Of a stretch of 64,000 nucleotides of DNA, positions 27,942 through 35,735 are shown piece by piece. The notes below the pieces were generated by a model. The model did not search any database. It was not told where the DNA came from and saw only the letters and a program-made list of their open reading frames with translations. Source of the DNA: Paradevosia shaoguanensis (GTDB lineage: Bacteria; Pseudomonadota; Alphaproteobacteria; Rhizobiales; Devosiaceae); assembly GCF_016801025.1 (NCBI RefSeq), contig NZ_CP068983.1:868001-932000 (forward strand), read 5' to 3'. The position numbers and the translations under genes are program-made. The first letter of the stretch is position 1. Each line of letters starts with the position of its first letter.

Positions 27942-28017
27942 GAGTGGCTTATGGTGGGGGTGGAACGCGTGGCACGCGCGCCATCCCCTCCCTCCTAACC
28001 TAACCTCAACCACAGAA

Positions 28018-28110
28018 CTTCCCGGGCGAAGACCCGGGGCCTATTGCACCGCTCCACTCGAGTGGAGGTCTCCGTGGGCCCCGGCTCTGCGGCCGGGGAA
28101 GTGCGGTGGG
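28018..28110. repeat. Family B palindromic repeat, copy 2
   Basis: It runs from CCCGGGCGAAGACCCGGGG through CTATTGCACCG and CTCCACTCGAGTGGAG to CCCCGGCTCTGCGGCCGGGG. It contains an exact copy of TGGGCCCCGGCTCT at 28075-28088 (+). The rest of the 365-nt gap between phoB and the rpiR gene is unassigned, apart from the family C repeat. Confidence 0.85.
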
Positions 28111-28159
28111 TGGGGTGAGAGCTGGGCAGTAAAACTTGGGCAAGATCGTGCCGTAACGT

Positions 28160-28271
28160 CCTTCTCCCCTTGAGGGAGAAGGTGGCGCGTAGCGACGGAT
28201 GAGGGGTCCGCGATGCTGGCCAAAACCCCTCACCCACCCTTCGGGCACCCTCTCCCTCAAGGTGAGAGGGG
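28160..28271. repeat. Family C palindromic repeat, copy 1
   Basis: CCTTCTCCCCTTGAGGGAGA on the left and CCCTCTCCCTCAAGG on the right flank GGATGAGGGGTC and ACCCCTCACCC, so the whole 112 nt folds into nested hairpins. The second copy is at 62192-62312, with the same order and spacing (GATGCTGGC in the centre). Confidence 0.85.
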
Positions 28272-28306
28272 AATCCGGTGCATTGAGCACGCGATGAGCT
28301 GAACCC

Positions 28307-29143
28307 TTATCCGCGCTCCACCGACCCCATGCGCTTCTCCGCCGTCGTCCACGCCAGTTCCGTGCACCGCGCGATGAGCGCCTCCGTCAGCGCAAAGACC
28401 GCCGTGTTCGCATCCCAGGTCCGATCCACCGCAATACGGCACGGCAGCACCACCTTCGCATAACGCGAGACAGGCGAAATCCATTCGTCGGTTACCAGCA
28501 CGATAGAGACGCGGCGGGCCGAGAGGGTTGCCGCCAGGGCCAGCAGATCGGCGTCGTAGCGGCGGATGTCGAAGATGACCATGGTGTCGTCCGGGCGGAT
28601 GTCGAGCAACTGGTCGGCGCGGGCGGCGGGGCGGCCGTCGAGGCGGCGGATGCCGGGACGGACGAGGCGCAGGTGAGCCTCCATGTAGCCGGCCATGGCA
28701 TCGGTGAAGCGGCCGCCGGCGATGTGGCAATTGCGCTTGATATCGGCAAGGCGGGCGCTCGCGGCCTCGAATTCGGAGGTCGGGATGCGCGAGACGGTGG
28801 TCTGCATGTTGGTCGCGAGCTGGGCGAAGTAATCCCCCAGGAAATTGCCGATGGCCGTTTCGTGCCGGACGGCGGCCAGGCTGCGCTGGAGCGGGGACTT
28901 GGCGCGCTGCTCAAGTTCCTCGCGCAGGCAACGCTGGAAATCGGGGTAGGATTTGAAGCCGAGTTGAGCGATGAAGCGCAGGATGGTGGCCGCGCTCGCG
29001 CCGCTCTGCTGGGCAAATTCGGCTACGGGGGCGAGGCCAATCGTGGGGTAATTGGCAAGGAGCCCGCGCGCGGCGCGCTTTTCCGCTGCGGTCAGCCGGT
29101 AATTGATCTCGTGGATGCGGGCTTCGACGCTGGGACTATCCAT
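28307..29143 (-). CDS. MurR/RpiR family transcriptional regulator
   Basis: A 278-residue regulator. The N-terminal HTH_6 domain (LTAAEKRAARGLLANYPTIG, then FAQQSGASAATILRFIAQLGF) is followed by an SIS domain (about residues 120-265; CHIAGGRFTDAMAGY, ISPVSRYAKVVLPC), which in this family senses phosphosugars or related effectors. It is divergent from the hydrolase/permease operon, and a TGAAA-N6-TTTCA palindrome lies in the 100-nt gap, so it is probably the local regulator. The usual sugar-phosphate pocket residues cannot be judged by eye. Confidence 0.9.
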   Translation of the reverse strand: MDSPSVEARIHEINYRLTAAEKRAARGLLANYPTIGLAPVAEFAQQSGASAATILRFIAQLGFKSYPDFQRCLREELEQRAKSPLQRSLAAVRHETAIGNFLGDYFAQLATNMQTTVSRIPTSEFEAASARLADIKRNCHIAGGRFTDAMAGYMEAHLRLVRPGIRRLDGRPAARADQLLDIRPDDTMVIFDIRRYDADLLALAATLSARRVSIVLVTDEWISPVSRYAKVVLPCRIAVDRTWDANTAVFALTEALIARCTELAWTTAEKRMGSVERG

Positions 29144-29160
29144 TTCCCCTCCCCCAACAC

Positions 29161-29185
29161 TGAAACGAGAATTTCATTATTGACA
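29161..29185. promoter_or_regulatory. Candidate RpiR operator and -35 element
   Basis: TGAAACGAGAATTTCA (29161-29176) is a TGAAA-N6-TTTCA palindrome. Four bases later stands TTGACA (29180-29185), a perfect sigma70 -35 on the plus strand; no good -10 is visible at 17 nt (ACAACT). It lies between the divergent rpiR-type gene and the hydrolase gene. Confidence 0.5.
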
Positions 29186-29245
29186 GATATCGGCAAGATG
29201 GAACAACTGTTACAGACGTTAACCGAACGTGAAACGCGTGTCGCC

Positions 29246-30061
29246 ATGGACGACGGGTCGAGGCTTCAGCCGGTTCAGGTCAACAATGCCGAAGGGCGCT
29301 CGCCTTTCGTCCTCGTCTGCGATCACGCTTCAAACCGCATTCCGCCCGAATATGGCGACCTGGGCCTGACGCCCAGCGAGCGCGTGAGCCATGTCGCCTG
29401 GGACCCGGGCGCGCTGGGCGTGGCGCTGGGGCTGAGCGAGCGGCTCGATGCGCCGCTGGTCTATTCGACGGTCAGCAGGCTTATCATCGATGCCAACCGC
29501 GACCATGATCGGCCGGACCTCATTCCCGCTCTCAGCGAACGGACGGTCATTCCGGGCAATGCACATGTCGAACCGCTGGAGCGGGCGCACCGCATCGTGG
29601 CGTTCCACAATCCCTTCCACGAAGCGATCACGGCGCTCCTCGACCGGCGTGCGGCGGAAGGGCGCGAGACCATTCTCGTGACGGTGCATTCCTTCACGCC
29701 GGTCTATATGGACGTGCCGCGCCCCTGGCCGATCGGGCTGATCCACGGGGTCGACCCCACCTATACGGCGGCCCTGCGCGTGGCACTGCTCATGGAAGAC
29801 GGCGGGCTCAATGTCGGCTGGAACGAGCCCTATGCGGCGCTAAACGGGGTGACCTATACGCTCGAGCACCATGGCGACGGACGCGGGCTCGCCTCGACCA
29901 TGATCGAAATCCGGAACGACGAAATTCTCGAACCATCGGGCGTGGACCTGTGGTCCGCCCGGCTGGCCCGGTGCCTCATTGCCGCAAGAGGGACTATGGC
30001 GGCGGCGCCGGTACTTCCACCATCGCACCAGGGGCAACCATCAGGAGGGACAAATGGCTGA
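29246..30061 (+). CDS. N-formylglutamate amidohydrolase family protein
   Basis: A 271-residue protein with the FGase motifs SPFVLVCDHASNRIPPEYGD, HVAWDPGALGVALGLSERLD, ANRDHDRPD and TVHSFTPVYM. The classical enzyme cleaves N-formylglutamate in histidine degradation, but no other hut gene is here. In this context a gamma-glutamyl amide or related amide is a plausible substrate. ATG 29246 fits family starts; an in-frame ATG at 29198 adds 16 residues and lies too close to the TTGACA. The gene end overlaps the permease start by 8 nt. Confidence 0.88.
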   Translation: MDDGSRLQPVQVNNAEGRSPFVLVCDHASNRIPPEYGDLGLTPSERVSHVAWDPGALGVALGLSERLDAPLVYSTVSRLIIDANRDHDRPDLIPALSERTVIPGNAHVEPLERAHRIVAFHNPFHEAITALLDRRAAEGRETILVTVHSFTPVYMDVPRPWPIGLIHGVDPTYTAALRVALLMEDGGLNVGWNEPYAALNGVTYTLEHHGDGRGLASTMIEIRNDEILEPSGVDLWSARLARCLIAARGTMAAAPVLPPSHQGQPSGGTNG

Positions 30062-31568
30062 AACACCCCTAGTCGGTCGCGGAGGCGTGAAATACGCCTC
30101 TCGCGACAAGTCGTATTTCGAAAAGCGCGGTCTGCAGCGTTACGCGGGGATCTGGTCGCTGTGGGCGCTGGGCGTCGGCGCCGTGATCTCGGGCCACTTC
30201 TCGGGCTGGAACTTCGGCTTCGCCACCGGCGGCTGGGGCGGCATGCTCGTGGCCGGCATCATCATCGCCATCATGTATCTGGGGCTGACCTTCTCGATCG
30301 CCGAGATGAGCCCGGCCTTGCCCCATACGGGCGCGGCCTATTCGTTCGCGCGCACGTCGATGGGCCCGTGGGGCGGCTTCATCACCGGCCTTTTCGAGAA
30401 CGTCGAATACGTGCTGACGCCGGCGGTGATCTGTACCTTTATCTCGGCCTATTTCGGCTCGATAACGGGGTTGGATACAGCGCTCTACCCGGTGCTCTGG
30501 GTGGTGTTCTATGCGATCTTCCTCGGCCTCAATATCTTCGGGGTGGCGCTCAGCTACAAGGTGACGCTGGCGGTCACGCTGATCTCGCTGGCGGGCCTGG
30601 CCTTCTTCTACATCAACGCCTTCGGGCATATCGACTTCTCCCGCTGGGCGCTCAACATCGCGCCGGATGGCTCCGAGCTGCCGGAAGGCGGTGGCTCGTG
30701 GTTCCCGATGGGCTTTGGCGGCGTGCTGGCCACCCTGCCCTTCGCGGTCTGGCTGTTCCTGGCCATCGAGCAGGTGCCGCTGGCCGCCGAGGAATCGGTC
30801 GACCCCAAGCGCGACATGCCGCGCGGCATCATGTTGGGCTTTGCCACGCTGGCGCTTTCGGCCTTCCTCGTGGTGCTGCTCAACCCCTCGATCGCAGGGG
30901 TGGGCTCGTTCGCACTCGGCTCCTCGCTCGAGCCGGCGCTTGACGGCATCCGCGCCATGTTCCCGGATGTGGGCTGGGCTCCGGCGGCCTTCGGCGTAGT
31001 GGCCCTGATCGGGCTCGTCGCCTCGTTCCACACCATCCTCTATGCGCAGGGCCGGCAGGTCTATTCGCTCAGCCGCGCCGGCTATTTTCCGTCGGCGCTC
31101 TCGGTGACCCATGCCAGGCACAAGACGCCGCACCTCGCCATGATCTCGGGCGCCGCCCTGGGGCTCGGCGTGATGCTGGTGATCTGGTTCGCCAATGGCG
31201 GCGGCGGGTCGGGCGAGACGCAGCTGGGTGACGACATCATCGGCTCGGTGCTGCTCAACATGGCCGTGTTCGGCGCAATGCTCAGCTACATCATGCAGGC
31301 GATCAGCTTCATCCTGCTGCGGCGGAACCTGCCCAACATCAACCGGCCGTTCCGGAGCCCCGTGGGCGTTCCGGGCGCAGTGCTCACCATCATCATCGCG
31401 CTGGTGACGCTGTTCTACCAGGTCCAGGACCCCAACTTCTTCAGGGGCGTGATCTGGGTCATCGTCTGGTGCGTGGTGGGTGTCCTCTATTTCGCGGCTG
31501 TCGGCCGCAACCGGCTGATCCTGTCGCCGGAAGAGGAATTCGCCCTCGAGCATCGCAACAAGGCCTGA
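30054..31568 (+). CDS. APC amino acid/ethanolamine permease
   Basis: A 504-residue APC-superfamily transporter with twelve or more helices. The motifs FEKRGLQRYAGIWSLWALGV, VISGHFSGWNFGFATGGWGG and AEMSPALPHTGAAYSFARTS closely resemble the ethanolamine permease (EAT) branch. It likely brings in ethanolamine or a similar amino alcohol or amine. ATG 30054 has AGGAGG 6 nt upstream and overlaps the hydrolase gene by 8 nt, so the two are cotranslated. GC-rich hairpins (about 31573-31619) separate it from the next gene. Confidence 0.88.
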   Translation: MAETPLVGRGGVKYASRDKSYFEKRGLQRYAGIWSLWALGVGAVISGHFSGWNFGFATGGWGGMLVAGIIIAIMYLGLTFSIAEMSPALPHTGAAYSFARTSMGPWGGFITGLFENVEYVLTPAVICTFISAYFGSITGLDTALYPVLWVVFYAIFLGLNIFGVALSYKVTLAVTLISLAGLAFFYINAFGHIDFSRWALNIAPDGSELPEGGGSWFPMGFGGVLATLPFAVWLFLAIEQVPLAAEESVDPKRDMPRGIMLGFATLALSAFLVVLLNPSIAGVGSFALGSSLEPALDGIRAMFPDVGWAPAAFGVVALIGLVASFHTILYAQGRQVYSLSRAGYFPSALSVTHARHKTPHLAMISGAALGLGVMLVIWFANGGGGSGETQLGDDIIGSVLLNMAVFGAMLSYIMQAISFILLRRNLPNINRPFRSPVGVPGAVLTIIIALVTLFYQVQDPNFFRGVIWVIVWCVVGVLYFAAVGRNRLILSPEEEFALEHRNKA

Positions 31569-31572
31569 AGCC

Positions 31573-31619
31573 TTCCTCCCCTCGGGAGGGTCGCGGGAGA
31601 GGGGTTTCCCGCGGCCCTC
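31573..31619 (+). promoter_or_regulatory. Intercistronic hairpins after the permease gene
   Basis: CCTCCC/CTC/GGGAGG and CGCGGGA/TCCCGCG stems stand between the permease and the ligase gene, without a U-run. They may stabilise or attenuate the transcript. Confidence 0.45.
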
Positions 31620-31656
31620 CATTCCAAGGCAATGACAAGAAAAGGGAGCCAATGCC

Positions 31657-33021
31657 ATGGCCGGAGCCTATTCGCTCGACGCGCTGAAATCGGACGTTTC
31701 CAAGGGCCTGATCGACACGGTGCTCGTCGCCTTCCCAGACATGCAGGGGCGGCTGATCGGCAAGCGCTTCCAGGCGCAGTTCTTCCTCGATGGCGCGATC
31801 GACGAGACGCATGGCTGCGACTACCTGCTCGCAAACGACATCGACATGGAGCCGGTGCCCGGCTACCAGGCGGCCAATTGGGCAAAGGGCTATGGCGATT
31901 TCGTCATGAAGCCGGATGTCTCGACGCTGATGAAGGCGGCGTGGCTGGACGGCACGGCGATCATCCTGGCCGACCTTGTCGACCACCACCACCACCAGCC
32001 CATTCCGCACTCGCCGCGCGCCATCCTCAAGGGACAGCTGGCCCGGCTCGAGAAGATGGGCTTCACCGCCAATTTCGCCTCCGAGCTCGAATTCTACCTG
32101 TTCGACGAGACCTTCCGCGGGGCGTACGAGAAGGGGTACCGGAACCTCACCACCGCCGGCTATTACATCGAGGACTACCACATCTTCCAGACCACCAAGG
32201 AAGAGGGCGTGATGCGGCTGGTGCGCAACCAGCTGCAGGCCTCGGGCATCCCGGTCGAGAATTCCAAGGGCGAATGGGGCCCGGGCCAGGAAGAGATCAA
32301 CGTCCGCTATGCCGAGGCGCTGACCATGGCCGACCGGCACGTGGTGCTCAAGAACGCCATCAAGGAGATTGCCCACGGACAAGGCAAGGCCGTGACCTTC
32401 ATGTCCAAGTGGGACTATTCGCTGGCCGGCTCTTCCAGCCACATTCACATGTCGCTGGCGCGAAACGGCAAGCCGGCTTTCCTCGACGAGAAGGCCGAAT
32501 TTGGCATGAGCCCGCTCATGAAGCATTTCGTGGCCGGACAGCTCGCCCATGCCCAGGAGATCACCTATTTCCTGGCGCCCTACATCAACTCCTACAAGCG
32601 CTTCCAGGTCGGCACCTTCGCTCCCACCAAGGCGATCTGGAGCCGCGACAACCGCACGGCCGGCTTTCGCCTCTGCGGCGAGGACACCAAGGGCATTCGC
32701 ATCGAGTGCCGGATCGGGGGTGCGGACCTCAACCCCTATCTCGCTTTCGCGGCCCTGCTGGCTGCGGGCATCGACGGCATCGAAAAGGAACTGGCGCTCG
32801 AGCCCGCCTATTCGGGCGACGCCTATGACGGCAAGCGCCTGCGCGAAGTCCCCAAAACCCTGCGCGATGCCACCGAATCCCTGCGCAAATCGAAGATGCT
32901 CAAGGAGGCGTTCGGCGAGGACGTCATCGCCCATTACGTGCACACGGCCGAATGGGAGCAGTTCGAGTATGATCGCCGGGTGACCGATTGGGAGTTGAAG
33001 CGCGGGTTCGAGCGCACCTAG
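31657..33021 (+). CDS. Glutamine synthetase family ligase (gamma-glutamyl amide synthetase-like)
   Basis: A 454-residue GS-fold ligase. It has Glu ligands in ASELEFYLFDE and WGPGQEEINVRYAEAL, the ATP loop TFMSKWDYSLAGSSSHIHMS, KRFQVGTFAPTKAIWSRDNR and IECRIGGADLNPYLAFAALL. It lacks the GlnA adenylylation-site context and resembles the ligases that join glutamate to amines (PuuA, GlnA3/GlnA4, IpuC). With an ethanolamine-type permease and alcohol and aldehyde dehydrogenases next to it, gamma-glutamylation of an amino alcohol is the best guess. ATG 31657 (GGGAG 10 nt away) or ATG 31651 (4 nt) may start it. Confidence 0.85.
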   Translation: MAGAYSLDALKSDVSKGLIDTVLVAFPDMQGRLIGKRFQAQFFLDGAIDETHGCDYLLANDIDMEPVPGYQAANWAKGYGDFVMKPDVSTLMKAAWLDGTAIILADLVDHHHHQPIPHSPRAILKGQLARLEKMGFTANFASELEFYLFDETFRGAYEKGYRNLTTAGYYIEDYHIFQTTKEEGVMRLVRNQLQASGIPVENSKGEWGPGQEEINVRYAEALTMADRHVVLKNAIKEIAHGQGKAVTFMSKWDYSLAGSSSHIHMSLARNGKPAFLDEKAEFGMSPLMKHFVAGQLAHAQEITYFLAPYINSYKRFQVGTFAPTKAIWSRDNRTAGFRLCGEDTKGIRIECRIGGADLNPYLAFAALLAAGIDGIEKELALEPAYSGDAYDGKRLREVPKTLRDATESLRKSKMLKEAFGEDVIAHYVHTAEWEQFEYDRRVTDWELKRGFERT

Positions 33022-33058
33022 GCAGCGCGGCAGGCGCAGCTACACTCAAGCCAAAGAC

Positions 33059-33081
33059 GGGCGCGCGGCTGCGCGCCCTTT
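33059..33081 (+). terminator. Stem-loop between ligase and aldehyde dehydrogenase genes
   Basis: GGGCGCGC (33059-33066), loop GGCT, GCGCGCCC (33071-33078), then TTT. It is a strong stem with a short U-run, possibly a partial terminator inside the operon. Confidence 0.55.
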
Positions 33082-33104
33082 CGTGACAAGCAGGGGACTT
33101 TTCC

Positions 33105-34487
33105 ATGACCGATACGGTCAAGATCATCTCGCCCATCGATGGCTCCGTCTATGCAGAGCGACCGGTGGCGAGCGCGGCGGAGATCGAGGCGGCAGTCGTG
33201 CGCGCCAGGGCCGGCAAGAATGCCTGGGGCGAGGTGACCATCGCCGAGCGGGCCAAGGTCATGACGCATTTTGTCGATGCGCTGGTGGGCATGAACGACG
33301 AGATCGTGCCCGAGCTCGCCTGGCAGATGGGCCGACCCATCCGGTTCGGGGGAGAAAAGCGCGGGGTCGAGGAGCGGTCGCGCTACATGATCTCGATTGC
33401 CGAGGAGGCTTTGGCTCCCTCGATCAAGGGCGGCAAGGAGGGGTTCACCCGCACCATCACCCGCGAGCCGCTGGGGCTGGTAATGGTGATCGCGCCCTGG
33501 AACTACCCCTATCTCACCGCCGTCAATTCCATCGTGCCGGGCCTGATGGCGGGCAATGCGATCCTGCTCAAGCACGCCAGCCAGACGCTGCTGGTCGGCG
33601 AGCGCTTCGCCGAGGCGGCGCGGCGCGCCGGGCTGCCCGAGGGGCTTTTCCAGAACCTCGTCATGAGCCATGGCGACACCGAAAAGCTGATCGGTTCGGG
33701 CGCCATCGACCACATCAACTTCACCGGGTCGGTCGAGGGTGGACGGCGGATCGAGAGGGCGGCGGCCGGGACGTTCGCCACGCTTGGGCTCGAGCTGGGC
33801 GGCAAGGACCCGGCCTATGTGCGCGAGGATGCGGACCTGGCCCACTCGGTCGAAAACCTTGTGGATGGCTCGTTCTTCAATTCCGGGCAGAGCTGTTGCG
33901 GGGTCGAGCGCATCTATGTGCATGAGGGCGTCTATGACGCCTTCGTCGAGGGCTTCATAGACAATGCGCGCGGCTGGACGCTGGGCAATCCGCTTGAGGA
34001 AAGCACCATTGTCGGGCCGATGGCGCGGCCGCAATTCGCCGATGCCGTACGCGGCCAGAAGGAAGAGGCCCTGCGCAAGGGCGCCACGGCGCATCTGGGC
34101 ACGCGGCACGCGCTGGACAAGGCCGGCTCGCCCTATCTCGCGCCCGAAGTGCTGACCAACGTCAACCACCAGATGGCGGTGATGCGCGAGGAGAGCTTCG
34201 GGCCGATCGTGGGCATCATGAAGGTCAAGGACGACGCCGAGGCCATTACGCTGATGAACGACAGCCCCTACGGGCTCACCGCCTCAATCTGGACGCGCGA
34301 CATCGACGCGGCGGCGCGGATCGGCGCTAAAGTGGAGACCGGCACGGTCTTCGCCAATCGCTGCGACTATCTCGACCCTGCCCTGGTCTGGACCGGCGTC
34401 AAGGACACCGGCAAGGGCGGCGCGCTTTCCGAGATCGGCTATGCCAATCTCACCCAACCCAAATCCTTCCATCTGCGGCACATCTGA
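33105..34487 (+). CDS. Aldehyde dehydrogenase
   Basis: A 460-residue NAD(P)-dependent aldehyde dehydrogenase with GLVMVIAPWNYPYLTAVNSI, the general-base Glu in TLGLELGGKDPAYV and the nucleophile in FNSGQSCCGVERIYVHEGVY (the SCC pair is typical of this branch). Lacking other clues it is generic. In this operon it could oxidise the aldehyde made by the next gene, for instance a gamma-glutamylated amino aldehyde. It is 10 nt before the iron alcohol dehydrogenase gene. GGGGA precedes ATG 33105. Confidence 0.92.
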   Translation: MTDTVKIISPIDGSVYAERPVASAAEIEAAVVRARAGKNAWGEVTIAERAKVMTHFVDALVGMNDEIVPELAWQMGRPIRFGGEKRGVEERSRYMISIAEEALAPSIKGGKEGFTRTITREPLGLVMVIAPWNYPYLTAVNSIVPGLMAGNAILLKHASQTLLVGERFAEAARRAGLPEGLFQNLVMSHGDTEKLIGSGAIDHINFTGSVEGGRRIERAAAGTFATLGLELGGKDPAYVREDADLAHSVENLVDGSFFNSGQSCCGVERIYVHEGVYDAFVEGFIDNARGWTLGNPLEESTIVGPMARPQFADAVRGQKEEALRKGATAHLGTRHALDKAGSPYLAPEVLTNVNHQMAVMREESFGPIVGIMKVKDDAEAITLMNDSPYGLTASIWTRDIDAAARIGAKVETGTVFANRCDYLDPALVWTGVKDTGKGGALSEIGYANLTQPKSFHLRHI

Positions 34488-34497
34488 GAGACTTTCG

Positions 34498-35655
34498 ATG
34501 ACGACCAAAGCCAATTGGAACTACCCGACTTCCGTGCGTTTCGGCGCTGGCCGCATCGCAGAGCTGCCGGAGGCCCTCAAGGCCGCAGGGATCAGCAAGC
34601 CGCTGCTGGTGACAGATGCGGGCCTCGCCAACCTGCCGGTGACGGCGCGCGTGGTGCAGATCCTCAAGGATGCCGGCATCCCGGTGGAAGTGTTCTCGGA
34701 CGTCAAGCCCAACCCGATCGCGGCCAACGTCAATGCCGGCATCGAAGTGCTGCGCAAGGGCCGCCATGACGGCGTCATCGCCTTCGGCGGCGGCTCGGGG
34801 CTCGATACGGGCAAGGTCATCGCCTTCATGGCCGGGCAGACACGGCCGGTCTGGGATTTCGAGGATATCGGGGACTGGTGGACACGCGCCGACCCCAAGG
34901 GGATCTTTCCCATCGTGGCAGTGCCGACCACGGCAGGCACTGGCTCGGAAGTGGGCCGCGCCGGCGTCATCACCGACGAGCGGACGCACACCAAGAAGGT
35001 GATCTTCCATCCGCTGATGATGCCGAAAATCGTCATCGCCGATCCGGAGCTGACAGTGGGCATGCCCGCCTTCATCACGGTGGGCACCGGGTTCGACGCA
35101 CTGGCGCATTGCCTCGAAGCCTATTGCGCGCCCGGCTACCATCCGCTGGCGGACGGCATTGCCGTGGAAGGCATCCGGCTGGTGCTCGAGAACCTGCCCA
35201 AGGTGGCGGCCAACCCCAATGACATCGAGGCGCGTGGGCATATGATGAGCGCGGCGGCCATGGGCGCGGCGGCGTTCCAGAAGGGGCTGGGCGCCATCCA
35301 CGCGCTGTCGCACCCGGTTGGAGCGCTGTTCGACACACATCACGGCATGACCAATGCCGTGTTCATGCCCTATGTGCTGATTGCCAATCGCGAAGCCATC
35401 GAGGCGCGGATCGCTCGGCTGGCGGCCTATTGCGGGCTGCCGCCGAGCTTTGAGGCCTTCCTCAACGCCGTTCTGGCGCTGCGGCAACGCCTCGACGTGC
35501 CGCATGCGCTCAAGGATTTCGGCGTGACCTCGGACAAGCGCGACGTCATCGGCGACATGGCGATCGTCGACCCGACGGCGGGCGGCAATCCGGTGACGCT
35601 GACGCGGGAGCTGGCCCTGGCGATGTTCGACAAGGCCTATGAGGGGCGGCTTTAG
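34498..35655 (+). CDS. Iron-containing alcohol dehydrogenase
   Basis: A 385-residue type III alcohol dehydrogenase. It has the nucleotide-binding FGGGSGLDTGK and the metal ligands Asp and His in GTGFDALAHCLEAY, plus two His in GAIHALSHPVGALFDTHHG. It oxidises a primary alcohol with NAD(P). The gene follows the aldehyde dehydrogenase after 10 nt. ATG 34498 is used; the open frame upstream of it lies inside the previous gene. The pair alcohol-aldehyde-acid supports a route in which the hydroxyl end of an amino alcohol is oxidised. Confidence 0.93.
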   Translation: MTTKANWNYPTSVRFGAGRIAELPEALKAAGISKPLLVTDAGLANLPVTARVVQILKDAGIPVEVFSDVKPNPIAANVNAGIEVLRKGRHDGVIAFGGGSGLDTGKVIAFMAGQTRPVWDFEDIGDWWTRADPKGIFPIVAVPTTAGTGSEVGRAGVITDERTHTKKVIFHPLMMPKIVIADPELTVGMPAFITVGTGFDALAHCLEAYCAPGYHPLADGIAVEGIRLVLENLPKVAANPNDIEARGHMMSAAAMGAAAFQKGLGAIHALSHPVGALFDTHHGMTNAVFMPYVLIANREAIEARIARLAAYCGLPPSFEAFLNAVLALRQRLDVPHALKDFGVTSDKRDVIGDMAIVDPTAGGNPVTLTRELALAMFDKAYEGRL

Positions 35656-35735
35656 GAGGAGCGGCAGCTCCTCCCCAGTTGCCCCTCCGGCCCATCCCCG
35701 GCATAAGTCTCACCATCAGTTAGGGGAGCGAATCC

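Noticed and set aside
30069-31658. A 529-codon minus-strand open frame
   Set aside because: Antisense to the permease; extremely rich in His, Arg, Asp and Gln without any fold or signal.
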